Origin: Chrysomallon squamiferum | Lineage: Eukaryota > Mollusca > Gastropoda > Neomphalida > Peltospiridae | Direction: 5' to 3' | Assembly (NCBI GenBank): GCA_012295275.1 | Contig: CM022670.1 | Coordinates: forward strand, 13,698,083 to 13,762,082 | Length of the DNA stretch: 64,000 bases | In this document: one piece after another, positions 14,370-23,660 of the stretch | Position numbering within the stretch: position 1 is the stretch's first letter | Layout: each line of letters opens with the position of its first letter | Notes under the pieces: model-generated | Told to the model about the DNA's origin: nothing | Seen by the model: the letters and a program-made list of their open reading frames with translations, nothing else | The model's database searches: none | Position numbers and translations under genes: made by a program

Positions 14370-16908
14370 ATTGAGGATGCTGTTTACTTCTGCTATAGTT
14401 TATTATTCTTTTGGCTTTATGCGGCAAGACCAACAGGTTCTGAAGAATTGTCATATTGGGTGCATTTCATTATCAGAAACCTACAGCAATACATTCCAAA
14501 TATAAATATAATTAGCAAGGATACACGTCTTGTTCTTTAAAGCCTAGTTTAAAATAATAGTAAATATCTTTCAGATTGATGCTTTAATGAAATCGCTGAT
14601 CAAACTGCGAGAGGAAGATTCCAAAATAAAAAGTGTGGTTGTCTCTCAATTCACCAAATTTCTTGATCTCATAGAAATACCTTTACGGTAAAATATTACT
14701 TTTACTAATATTAAATCTACCACTACAACTACTACTAGTATTAGTACTATTATTGCTGATAACAACAACAGTAACAATAATAACAATATAATAATCACAA
14801 CAAGCAGTAATTTCAATAATTATAATTTTTATTTTAGTTTGTTTTACATGTAAAGGAACGTTTCAATGATATGGCTACAGGTCACACATTCTTGCACAAA
14901 AGGTAGAAAAATTAGTGCTTGTATATAAATATTATATTTCATAATCATAATGATGCAGTCATATTCTTCCATTTTGGGAGAACAATCTCAGTATGATGCT
15001 TCCACATCTTTCTGTCTTGCACTATCCTCTGCCAAGTGTTTCCTATTGAGTATACATCCAATCTAATCGTCCACTGGCTTCCTCTAAAATCATTTGCATT
15101 TATAGGCTTTCCACTTGGTGATATACACTGACCATTGCTTTTCTTGTATTCTGTTAATGTTCCCTGACAAAGTCAACTTCCATCTTTTAACCTGATCACA
15201 TCCATCACCTTTGTTTTCTTTCTTACCCAGATGCTTGCTTACTGGTCCTGATATTTAAAGTTTAACATACTTTTTTGTGTTTATTTCAGACACAATGGTT
15301 TTAAGTTTGAACGCCTTGATGGTAAAATGTCACCACCAGCTCGAACAAAAGCCATCCAGACTTTCATGGACAAATCTCCTGATTCACCAACCATTTTCCT
15401 TTTGTCCTTGACAGCTGGAGGACTTGGCCTCAGTCTGACAGCAGCTTCCAGAATGTTTGTAATGGAACCAGTGAGTTCAAGTTCAGAAATTACATTTTTA
15501 TTTCATAAATACTTTTTTCACATATAATCACCAACTTTTCAGTGCACAGTAACTATCTGTAGTTTTAATAGCTGATAGGTTTAGTGTATAAATCAAAAAG
15601 TTAGCATGGACCAACGCTTACCAAAAGTGTTTACATTTTATTTTAATGATTTTTAATTAGAATAATTAGATAGGATTATTAAGTTCAAAAAAGATTCAAG
15701 CTCCAAAGCCAACTAATTCATTAGAAATGCATTTCTCAGTCTAGCCTGTGCTTTTCATTTAACATTTTTACCTGCAGGCTTGGAATCCTGCTGTTGAAAA
15801 TCAGTGCTATGACAGAATATATAGAATTGGGCAGAAAAATGACGTCATCATTACAAAGGTTAGTGAGAAGCTATTGTTTGATGATGTCTGTCTGATGCAG
15901 TATTTAAGAATGAATATTTCATCAGACAGAGCAAAGATGTCGGCATAAATTCAAATTAAAAACACACAGATATTTTAGTTTAGATTTCATATTTTTTGTC
16001 TGATTTTTTTTAAAGTAGGATACATGAGTTTAGTTTATTTTTTATTATGTTACAGTGCTAGCCTGGAGAAAATGTTCTAATATTTGTAAACCATACATAA
16101 CATCTCTCTGTTTTTATCAAATAAAGAAGTATACCTAAACCTTCTAAAGTTTTTGTTTTATCATAAACAATAAACACTCGCTACATATCATTTAATGTCA
16201 TTCACAAGAAACATTTCATTCCACTGTTGTCTCTTGAACAGTTAATTCATTCAAATGATTGATCCTGGTTTTACTGGTTCATTGTTAGAACAGTAACAGT
16301 GATCGTTTATAGTTAAACATTTGTTTTTATACTTCCAAGGTTCACTGGATGACCAAGTCGTTGTAATTCTTGTTTTGAGAGTAAAGATTAATAAATTGTG
16401 TCAGTAATGTAAGATGATTGCTAGAATTTCCCTTCACTCTTGGTTTACTCACTTTCGTGTCTTATAGAGAAATGAAGAAAAAAAAAAGATAGTAATAAAT
16501 CAATTTAAAAAAAAATCATTTAAATTGCATAAACAGATCAATATATAAATTCTGTATGGTCGGAATAAGTTAAGAGAGAATACGTCATAAGCAAAGTTGA
16601 TATATCTGCCTACGAATTGACTTTTTGTTTTGTTTTATCTAAGCTGGAGTAAAATCTGGTGTGCTATAGCAAAAAAAAAGTTTAAAATATATTTTTAATA
16701 CAATTCTGTACAATTTCACTACAATTCATTGACTTTGATTTATTTTGTTAATTATATATATTTTTTTTATTTCCAGTTTATAGTTGAGGACTCTGTTGAG
16801 GAGAGGATGTGTGCGCTTCAGGAAAAGAAACGTAAGCTGATGAAGGGAATTTTCAAAATGCAGAGAAATGAAGGAAGAAGATTCATCAGATCTATCCTTA
16901 ACTTGTAA
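713..16908 (+). CDS. HLTF: HLTF-like DNA helicase/E3 ligase, copy A (one frameshift)
   Basis: Exons by splice sites, phase and comparison with copies B and C: 781-960, 1421-1587, 2507-2633, 2901-2963, 3678-3846, 4022-4158, 5710-5848, 6275-6347, 7106-7203, 7701-7780, 8090-8186, 8442-8627, 9044-9120, 9774-9920, 10716-10851, 11414-11549, 11883-12075, 12315-12433, 12776-12951, 13288-13407, 14575-14687, 15290-15470, 15778-15858, 16777-16908. The domain order HIRAN, SNF2 lobe 1, RING, helicase lobe 2 is diagnostic of HLTF. The known family acts in the nucleus on stalled replication forks, remodelling forks and polyubiquitinating PCNA. Every exon is open and in phase except exon 17, which has one extra C near 11932 relative to both other copies. 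Translation then stops at 11968-11970, after about 699 residues, before the RING. It is either a recent pseudogene, a truncated product or an assembly error. Confidence 0.88.
781..2633 (+). CDS. HLTF: Copy A exons 1-3: N-terminus and HIRAN domain
   Basis: Exon 1 (781-960) starts MQSNDGKPWKPYL, comparable to the human N-terminus with its PVWKYL motif. Exon 2 (1421-1587) carries GHLEKV and REPCNCFDPNAI, matching the conserved D-x-N-A-I stretch of HIRAN. Exon 3 (2507-2633) gives FTFGVNLEIW, the counterpart of the human FTMPLHMTFW strand. HIRAN binds 3'-OH ends of single-stranded DNA. The exon 2 donor is GC|GTACGT at phase 2, and only that phase keeps exon 3 open. The human pocket residues N91 and D94 appear conserved, Y93 is F and R71 is L. 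Confidence 0.82.
1672..1885 (+). repeat. Copy A intron 2: tandem duplication holding an exon 2 remnant
   Basis: The intron stretch beginning GGATTCCATT and ending GAGAAATTTAA occurs twice, at about 1672-1746 and 1813-1880. Between them, 1748-1798 is a 50-base scrap of exon 2 (GGAAAAATTGTGGGAT, then GAGAAGTATGAC). It matches exon 2 of copy C around 45808-45858 better than exon 2 of copy A itself. It has no open frame of use and is followed at once by the intron sequence. Confidence 0.75.
2901..4158 (+). CDS. HLTF: Copy A exons 4-6: linker and start of SNF2 ATPase lobe 1
   Basis: Exon 4 (2901-2963) encodes VDRLFESLPEGDKTSMAEAAP and bridges HIRAN to the motor. Exon 5 (3678-3846) carries YPHQKQALHWM, the Q-motif-like element, then PPFWEE and YYNT, both typical of HLTF. 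Exon 6 (4022-4158) has the Walker A element ADDMGLGKT that binds ATP phosphates. The exon 5 donor GGAG|GTAGAT at phase 1 matches the exon 6 acceptor, restoring the Gly-Gly before LLADDMG. All three exons are clean. Confidence 0.9.
4196..5020. mobile_element. Non-autonomous DNA transposon-like insertion in copy A intron 6
   Basis: An approximately 820-base block absent from the same intron of copy B (near 25320) and present in shortened form in copy C (48484-48892). The ends are inverted: the left end reads CTGGGGACTGATAAGCC, and the right end ending GGTCCCCAGT is its approximate reverse complement. No transposase frame is visible. The GGGG-rich inverted ends suggest a MITE, possibly hAT-like, but I could not define a target-site duplication. 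Confidence 0.5.
5710..8627 (+). CDS. HLTF: Copy A exons 7-12: acidic, disordered linker inside lobe 1
   Basis: Six exons (5710-5848, 6275-6347, 7106-7203, 7701-7780, 8090-8186, 8442-8627) lie between Walker A and motif Ia, where human HLTF also has a poorly conserved insert. Exon 7 ends in VIVISDSDEEE (5815-5847), a textbook SUMO-interaction motif. Exon 9 has a basic patch SSRKRR, then Asp/Thr repeats. Exon 11 has SEDSDYLPS, and exon 12 has about three units of the NGDLPSPEPVT type. Phases 1-2-1-0-1-1 chain without a gap. Confidence 0.75.
5974..6012 (+). repeat. Copy A: second copy of the exon 7 tail inside the intron
   Basis: The last 30 bases of exon 7, encoding the SUMO-motif tail, are repeated about 130 bases downstream with CCAAGAAG in place of GATGAAG. 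The donor is weakened (GAAGCTGG instead of GAAGGTGGG). Copy B has the same second unit at 26297-26336 with its donor intact. Confidence 0.7.
8239..8283. repeat. (AC)n microsatellite, copy A intron 11
   Basis: Uninterrupted AC dinucleotide tract. Copy C carries a shorter tract at the same point (about 52179-52202). Confidence 0.95.
9044..11549 (+). CDS. HLTF: Copy A exons 13-16: SNF2 motifs Ia-III
   Basis: Exon 13 (9044-9120) encodes ATLIICPLSVMDIW (motif Ia). Exon 14 (9774-9920) encodes HVHPDVHLNVYTYHG and DIVFTTYGTV. Exon 15 (10716-10851) has RVILDEGH, the Walker B/DExH box, and RKWILT. Exon 16 (11414-11549) completes TGTPIQNS (motif III). The split of LTG|TPIQNS across exons 15/16 at phase 1 is the same in all copies. 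The acceptor of exon 15 could be 3 bases later because TAGCAG offers two AGs. Confidence 0.9.
10300..10680. repeat. Copy A intron 14: conserved block followed by (CT)n and (AC)n
   Basis: About 200 bases containing CAGCAGCTGCAAAGAAGCCC are nearly identical in the same intron of copy B (33645 on) and copy C (56905 on), more so than other intron sequence. They are followed by (CT)n at about 10571-10626 and (AC)n at about 10647-10669. Function unknown. Confidence 0.6.
11883..12433 (+). pseudogene. HLTF: Copy A exons 17-18, frameshift in exon 17
   Basis: Exon 17 (11883-12075) is 193 bases where copies B and C have 192. The extra C is in AAAAAATCCAGAAGG near 11932. In the other copies the frame reads RTKNQKVDGKPLVQLP; here it runs into TAA at 11968. 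The rest of the exon and exon 18 (12315-12433, DNTVLPNYTDM then LLRLRQMCC) are intact in the original frame. The donor is GT|GTAATA at phase 2, which joins exon 18 through a valine codon. Confidence 0.8.
12434..12610 (+). repeat. Copy A: tandem duplication of the exon 18 end and its donor
   Basis: The exon 18 tail (AAACATTTAACACAAG followed by GTAAAA) and the following intron are repeated about 105 bases later, at 12520-12547, with a second usable-looking donor. Copy B has the same duplication (36508-36545); copy C and the fossil exon at 41412 do not. Confidence 0.7.
12776..13407 (+). CDS. HLTF: Copy A exons 19-20: RING finger
   Basis: Exon 19 (12776-12951) has CSICLD, then RCTHIFCRKC. Exon 20 (13288-13407) supplies the last pair in ATCPLCRKDL. 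Together these are the eight zinc ligands of a C3HC4 RING, which in HLTF recruits the E2 for PCNA polyubiquitination. The RING is split by an intron after DREK at phase 0. The region lies downstream of the exon 17 frameshift, so it is translated only if that base is an error or is bypassed. Confidence 0.88.
14287..14366. repeat. Compound (TA)n(GA)n microsatellite, copy A intron 20
   Basis: A TA tract passes directly into a GA tract. It is absent at the matching point of copies B and C. Confidence 0.95.
14575..16908 (+). CDS. HLTF: Copy A exons 21-24: helicase lobe 2 and C-terminus
   Basis: Exon 21 (14575-14687) encodes VVVSQFTKFLDLIE (motif IV region). Exon 22 (15290-15470) has FERLDGKM and LLSLTAGGLGLSL (motif V). 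Exon 23 (15778-15858) has AWNP and YDRIYRIGQK (motif VI). Exon 24 (16777-16908) ends FIRSILNL, then TAA at 16906-16908. Motif V departs from the family consensus LLSLKAGGLGLNL at two positions (K to T, N to S); copy C keeps the consensus. Exon 24 is 15 bases shorter than in the other copies. Confidence 0.88.
14940..15260. repeat. Dispersed-repeat-like segment in intron 21 (copies A, B, C)
   Basis: A mixed-composition stretch with CAGTATGATGCTTCCACATC and CTGTCTTGCACTATCCTCTG, also in copy B (38700-38880) and copy C (60890-61060), longest in copy A. It looks like an old transposon or retroelement fragment rather than ordinary AT-rich intron, but I see no open frame and cannot assign a family. 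Confidence 0.35.
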
Positions 16909-17265
16909 TTTGCAGAGTCAGAGGCATTGTTATTTTGTAAATCACAGAATCAGAAACATATTAACCCATGTGATATGAAAGAATAATAATGAAAATATAA
17001 TGATGTGTGAAAAGTGAATATAAACAAGTACAAAATGAAACAAATAAATAAATAAATTAGTTTATTATTTTCAGAACATTTCAAGAACTCCGTCTAGTTT
17101 TAATTATTTATTTGATTACAACCTAATCTTGGTTTCCATTTCGTTTTGTGCATATATAAATATACACTTACAGTTTGCATATATGAAAGCATTTTGTATG
17201 TAAATATGCATTAATATATGGTTCTATGTCAATTATGTGTGTAAGTATATGAGTCTGTATATATA

Positions 17266-17311
<46 letters not shown>

Positions 17312-17560
17312 TGGTGTTTGTGTGTGTTGGTGGGTGTATATTTGTATGTTAGTGAACATACAAAACTACACGTATATTCATCTTTCCAAAAACAACACAG
17401 AGATCTTCCAAATGGACACACTGTGAACAATTGAAAACAAAATTAAATAGAAATATATGTAACTATAAATATCATCATTTCCAACTGTTATATGAACCAT
17501 ATCCATTTTTCAAATATCTACCAATCATTTATTATATATTTATATCCAACAAATGTATTT
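16909..17560. other. 3' flank of copy A
   Basis: 3' UTR-like sequence with one unit of the GAATCAGAGGCATTG repeat that is expanded behind copy C. Possible polyadenylation signals (AATAAA) lie near 17043-17053. A (GT)n tract fills about 17263-17310. The stretch 17075-17180 reappears after copy B at 43361-43470, marking where the two spacers are homologous. Confidence 0.6.
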
Positions 17561-17621
17561 AGAAACTGGCTCGGTGACACAATTCCAACATATACAAATA
17601 TTTCAACATGGTATACGTGTC

Positions 17622-17731
17622 TTACTTTTTTATAACTTCAGCCATAAAGTGGCTCATCACCTGAGCTTGTTCACTAGGTGGTCCAGGTCGAAAATAAGGT
17701 GAACATAGCGGAGACAATTCTACATTTGGCA
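17622..17731 (-). CDS. Candidate terminal exon of a small minus-strand gene
   Basis: On the minus strand an acceptor TTTTTTCACTTTCAG precedes a 110-base exon that reads [19 protein letters not shown], continues [16 protein letters not shown] and then stops with TAA (17624-17622). AATAAA follows about 90 bases downstream on that strand (17533-17528). The composition is protein-like and quite unlike the surrounding AT-rich spacer. I do not recognise the family. It is absent from the second spacer. Confidence 0.45.
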
Positions 17732-18044
17732 CTGAAAGTGAAAAAACTAGGGTTGTCAAACATCAACCTTTCTTAAGGCACATATTTCAGGAAATCTAAA
17801 TGGAAAAAAAAAAAAAAAAATATTAAATCACTGAAGTTGTTGTATAATTAATATTTATCAAAGATAATGCTATTTAAAAGACATTCTTTTACATCTTTTG
17901 TTTCAAGAGAGAAAAAATATTAAAGACAAATAATTTAAAAATTAAATTTTTTTTTTTTCCCAAGTCACGTTTTTTTTTTTAAATTACTATAAATTCAGTT
18001 TAAATTTAATATAAATTAAAAACAAAAATTGAAAATTATGTGTA

Positions 18045-18121
18045 AATCTGTAAGTATTAAATAGTTTCATTTTGCCAACAAATCCCTTTTGTGGTTCTTC
18101 AGGCTTACGATTAGCTAATTC
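18045..18121 (-). CDS. Candidate internal exon of the same minus-strand gene
   Basis: The minus-strand acceptor ATTATCTTTTACAG is followed by ELANRKPEEPQKGFVGKMK. A possible upstream partner ends MFK|GTAAGT near 19085-19065 on the minus strand and would join in frame. I could not find a convincing donor at the 3' end of this exon, so it may be decayed or the model may be wrong. The (AGT)n tract just upstream inflates the open frame with serines and is not coding. Confidence 0.35.
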
Positions 18122-18942
18122 CTGTAAAAGATAATTAATACTACTACTACTACTACTGCTACTACTACTGCTACTACTACTACTAATAATAATAATTTGG
18201 AAGTAGGTAGTCATTTAAACAATTTTTAGTACCCATTACATGTTCTTTTTAAGCAGGACGATATTAACAGAGGATGGAATCTTTTGGATAAATATATATA
18301 TTAACTGAAATGTCTGCCATTTTATTAACATTTCAGAATATATACGTGTATATTTATATTTTGTTTGGGTTATTTTATTTTATTTTTTATTTTATTTCAT
18401 ATTTTATTTCATTTGTTTTTATCTTCTATTGACAGCAGATTTTACTTTTTATTTAAACATTGTGAGAAATCATTTACACTCGTATTAAAAAGGTATGTTA
18501 ATAAACTGTTATCCAGTTTTTATGGATTTTTGTATTATTTGATTATTTTTGTCAATAAATCTATGTGATTAGTTGATATAAATTTGTTTTGTTATATATA
18601 CACATTAAATTTATTATTCTAGAACTATGTGATATTCTTAGTTAAAGAAAGTTTAGTAAAAAAATAATAATAATAAAATAAATTATTATTAATGTATTTC
18701 AATTTCTCATCAAAATAAATGCATGATTCATATTTTATTCAAACCTAAATTTATTTCTCTATTGTTTTGGTCGTTTTTCAAAAGCCGAATAAACCTGTAC
18801 TGTATATTCAAGACTATCTTTGAAAATATGGGTTACAAACATCCAGAATAACTAGTCTACTTCCATAAAGTATTATATTATTATAAATTCTAATTATTTA
18901 TGACGAATGATAATTACCAAAACAAACTTGCAACGCACATCA

Positions 18943-18948
<6 letters not shown>

Positions 18949-19007
<59 letters not shown>
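18949..19007. repeat. (AG)n microsatellite
   Basis: Uninterrupted AG dinucleotide tract in the spacer between copies A and B. Confidence 0.95.
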
Positions 19008-19014
<7 letters not shown>

Positions 19015-20036
19015 GGGTTATGAAAGAAACTATGAGCAACAAACGTGTGTTATGAGACTTACCTTGAACATAAATGAAGCAATACCAGTGGCATTAATAA
19101 TTATTTCATTTATTTTTTTATTATTTATTTATTTATTTATTTATTATTATTATTATATACTTTTTTAGCTCCAAATGTTAATAAATATTCATATATATAT
19201 ATACATATATATATATATTGTATATGTGTGTTCAAGAAAGCTGATGTAAATTTTTCAAGGAAGGTAATATCTGATCGCTGTGTTGCTAATTAAGCCAGGT
19301 TGAGTTTGACTTTGACATTGACTTGTTTTTAGCTGACATTTCGGTTTTCTCAAATGAGTTGTAATAAAAGTTTTGTTATGAGTGAAAAAAAGGAGAAATA
19401 GAAACCGAGATATACCTAGGTTTATAAACATACTGCACTGTTAGAATATGCTGGTGGAGTGAACAGCATCTTGCCCTGAAGATGAATTCAGTCATTTGAC
19501 ACTTCTACCCTAGACGGCACACTAAGCCGTAACATTTCGATACACAGGTCATTTCAGTCTGAACAAAATGCTGTATGCATTATAAAAATAGGATTATAAT
19601 TAAGCATTTTATTGTATTTTAAAATACTGAGAGAAAAAACACAGCAAATTTTTTAATTTCTGATGAGCTGCAAAATCTGACCTCAACATGGGATGAATTT
19701 GGAAAAAAAAAAAAAGCAGCGTGTATGTTAATTATTTCATATCTATGTATTTTGAAGGTTTTTAATTGTAAAATTGTGAAATATGTGAGCTGCCAAAATC
19801 AGCATTTTCTCATCTGCGGCAATAACGTCGTTTGTAAGTTCTCCTAAATGTACTATTTACTAAAACATAAACGAATATATAATCAATTTTACAATCATTA
19901 GTTTTGTCCATAGTCAGTATGTTATTTAATGTTCCTACTGTTCCTGCCCCAAACCCAAAATACTGAATAATTATGTAAAAATGAGTGATGGTAATAGCAC
20001 TAGAAGTGGATATAAAGATATCTGAACGTTAATAAA

Positions 20037-20039
<3 letters not shown>

Positions 20040-20120
<81 letters not shown>
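20040..20120. repeat. (AAT)n microsatellite
   Basis: About 27 AAT units. A tract in the matching place of the second spacer lies at 44172-44226. A run of leucines in the reverse frame is its shadow. Confidence 0.95.
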
Positions 20121-20229
20121 GAGAAAACTGAAATATATCACTGTTGTGAATGCCATTGTTTTAATCATACATATGTTTAGTTTGGTAAAATATCATGACA
20201 ATTTATAGTTAAAATGTTTGTTCTTTGTG

Positions 20230-20420
20230 CATTTCAGCGCCCCATCCGCCCCAATTGTCTTATTATATTTTTCACGATTTCGTAAGAATGACCTTTCAAC
20301 CTGTAAAGCTGAGCCTCGTTCTTGGGACATTTTCCGGGCTTTTCAAAAGTCAAACAATTTCGAGGAAACCTGAAAAAAAAAAGATTTCGTTAAAACTTGC
20401 GTGATGGTACTGTTTTCTAC
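20230..20420 (+). promoter_or_regulatory. Conserved block upstream of copy B: putative promoter or 5' exon
   Basis: A less AT-rich block (CACGATTTCGTAAGAATGAC, TTTTCCGGG, AATTTCGAGGAA) that is strongly conserved with 44335-44520 upstream of copy C, while surrounding spacer has drifted. It lies 0.45-0.9 kb before the first coding exon in each case. It is a reasonable place for the core promoter and a non-coding first exon; nothing in the sequence proves transcription. Confidence 0.45.
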
Positions 20421-21302
20421 AAGTTTAATTTACGTCGTTGAGTTTATTATGAACATTATTTTACATAGTATTCCGAAATAATTCAAAGAAAGTAACAGAT
20501 TCTGATATTTAAATCATCTACTTTCACTTTCAACGCATTTATGAACTTTTATTTATTTTTTGAAACTTGTAGCTTAAAGTTCGTAATCTGCGATCTTATT
20601 CATAGTAAACTTCAGTAAACAAAGCAACAATAACAAAAGCTTGTTTTTAGATATATAAAGGCGAAATGTTTTAATGTTAAATCTACTTTATCACTGCATC
20701 TACAGGAAGTTTTTTACTTTATTAAGTTAATATTTGTTATTAATATACATAAAACTGTTAATGTATATTTAATTAATAATAATAGTAGTGGTAGTAAGAG
20801 TAGTATTACTAATTATTTAGTAGTAGTAGTATTACTAATAATGTAGTAGTAGTAGTAGTAGCAGTAGTAGTAGTAATAATGGATGATTATATTTTATTTA
20901 TTGAACTGGATCTTGTTTGTAATTTTTAAAGTGTTTATGTTCTTAGGTTCCAAGTGTTTGTGTATGTATTTATTTGTGTCAGTGTGTGTGTGTGTGTGTG
21001 TGTGTTTGTGAATGTATGTATGTATGTATGTATGCATTATATATTTATTTATCTATATGTATATGTAAGTATGTTTTTATGTATGTGGGTAATTGGTTAT
21101 GTATATACATATATATTGTGTGTGTTTATGTATGTGTGTGTCATACATGTTTACTTATATATATACTTGTTTTTTTTGTATCTCTTTCTAGCAATGCATT
21201 ATTTTAAATACAAACTTTACATTTTATATCACAGGTGAAAAAAGAAGAGTGAAATGCTCTGACATTGTTAATGTAAATGAGGAAAAAAGTGAATTAGTGA
21301 AA

Positions 21303-23093
21303 ATGCAATCTAACAATGGAAAACCATGGAAACCTTATCTTTGTAAAAATGATGTTGAGTGGCTGGCTGGGTTCAGCCAAGCACAAAGTACATCAACAGT
21401 GGCGGAGATGCTGGACGATGGGGAAACACTGTTGTGTACACTTTACAGTGAGATTGCTGGAAAGCAGTATAATGAAGGAAAAGTAAGATAAAAAATGTCT
21501 TTTGTTATTATTTACATATTTATTTAGCAATGAAAGTATAATTGTAGCTGTTATTTAGAAAAATTATACTAAAGTAAAGCAGTGGTGATGTTTGTAAATG
21601 TATTTATTTACTTCCAAGTAATAGTTTTACTTGTTACTAACACCAGCCTTTGCTGATCATAAAGTATAACAAAATGACAAGTATGCATTAAGGTCACTTT
21701 TACACACACACACACTCACACACACAGATGATCTGTATATGTGTAGGTGTGCAAGGGTGTTTATTGTCATGCTTTATTATTGGCAAAGAATCATTGACAG
21801 ATAAAAAGTTTGCTTGTCTGTCTCTGTGTATGTGTGTAAAATGTGTAAAGTGAATAAAAAAAAGGATAAAGTGACCTTATGCACACACACTCACACACAC
21901 ATATATACAGCACACACACATGCACACATACACACATGTTTAAATTAAAGAGATAATTCAGATTAATACTTTAGTAGTTTAAAACAGAATAAACTTACAG
22001 TTTAAATTAGAGGTAATTCAAATTAAATTTGTTGATTAAACAAGATACATCATTGTATTTGTAGGTTGGTCACCTCGAAAAAGTAACTCTTCTAAGAGAA
22101 CCCTTCAACCATTTTGATCCCAATGCCATCATGGTGCAAAATAAAGATAAAATAAAAGTGGGATATATTGAGAGAACGAAGGCCAAGCCACTGGCTGAAA
22201 TCATGGACAAGCAGTTGGCTAGAATTGAAGCATACGTATATTATGATGATATTTCCAGGCTGGATTTATTACTGCAAGATCTTAACCAACAGAAACTTTA
22301 CTTTATTTATTTTAGGATTCCATTTTTATTATTATAATTGTTTTTGTTATTAGTATTTGTAACTGCTAAAGCATAATTGTAATTCATTTTGAGAAATTTA
22401 AATCTAAAAAACCCCCAACAAATTACCCATTAAACATTTTTGTTAATTTATTATAGAATATGCTTTCTGGAAATTCTGTATGTTTTTATTCTTTAAAACA
22501 GAAAAGGCCAGGTAGGAGACCGAGGTAGTCCTTATTATCAAGTGTTGTAGTGAATTAGAATGAGTTATAAAAGTGTTGCACATATCTTGTAAAGGTGATT
22601 AGATGCCAGTCTTCTGAGAGCCTAGTTTTTGTTTGCTAGGGAAATATAAGACAAAACAACAACATCAATAAAAAAGAAAAAGAACACTGTATGTAATAAA
22701 CAATTTATTGCTCTGATTCAAAAATCATTTATGTAATTATCATACATAAATTATGAGAACACAGTCAGATCACAATGTGAGCAGCCCTAGGAATGTAGGT
22801 ATGTGTTTGTTTCTAACACTGCAGTCCTACGAAAAGAGAGAATTGAATATCTATCTATATCCATCTATTTATAGACGTGCACATACATATACATATGCAT
22901 GCATGTATATTAACACACACATATGTTTATTTATGTCTTCATCAGTGTTTTATTTTCATTTTTCAGTACAGTTCAACAAGACATAATTATACCTGGGGTT
23001 AATCTGAAAATCTGGTGCAAGCTAAAAAACTATCACTATGTTTTATTTATCATTCGAAGGCATTCATTACATGTAAATGAGGACTCAGTAGAT
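21303..23093 (+). pseudogene. HLTF: Copy B exons 1-3: HIRAN region with lost donor
   Basis: Exon 1 (21303-21482) starts MQSNNGKPWKPYL. Exon 2 (22065-22231) keeps FDPNAI. The expected donor after 22231 reads ATACGT instead of GTACGT. The nearest GT (ACGTATAT) would shift the phase and stop inside exon 3. Exon 3 (22967-23093) has its full 127 bases, but its second half has diverged from A and C. Confidence 0.75.
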
Positions 23094-23221
23094 GTATGTG
23101 TTTAATATATCTTTTTGTGATGAGTACACAAATATAATATTAATAATAAAATTAATAGTTGTAATATTAATAATTATAATAAAAGAAATAATAAAAATAA
23201 TATGAAGAAGAAGCAGAATGC

Positions 23222-23253
<32 letters not shown>

Positions 23254-23416
23254 TTGATGATGATGTAATAATACAAATATTCTCTCTTGTTTAATATATA
23301 CAAAAATCATAATTGCACACAAAGAGACATATATATATATATATGAAAATTAAAACTTTATTTGTCTGTGTATAAGTAAATAAAAAAATAAATATATTTT
23401 TTATTCATCTATTCAG

Positions 23417-23609
23417 GTGGACAGATTATTTGAATCTTTACCTGAGGGTGACAAAACATCAATGGCAGAGGCAGCACCAGTCAGTATTGACTAAATTTTG
23501 TTATACTTCATATTTAAACAATTGTTTCTTTTATATTTTCTCTAAATATCAATATTAATTTTTAATTACTAATTAATTACATGTAAATAAACTCTGACAA
23601 GTACATGTG

Positions 23610-23660
<51 letters not shown>

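Larger units (their letters stand above)
17740..20220. other. First intergenic spacer, middle part
   Basis: AT-rich spacer between copies A and B. It contains the candidate minus-strand exons, an (AG)n tract at about 18949-19007 and an (AAT)n tract at about 20040-20120. From about 18830 it resembles the second spacer from about 43715 (CATAAAGTATTATATTATTA; ATCTGCGGCAATAACGT). No + strand gene is recognised. Confidence 0.6.

Noticed and set aside
14940-15260. Reverse-transcriptase remnant
   Set aside because: The texture resembles an old LINE tail, but no conserved RT motif can be read in any frame, so only a generic repeat call is kept.
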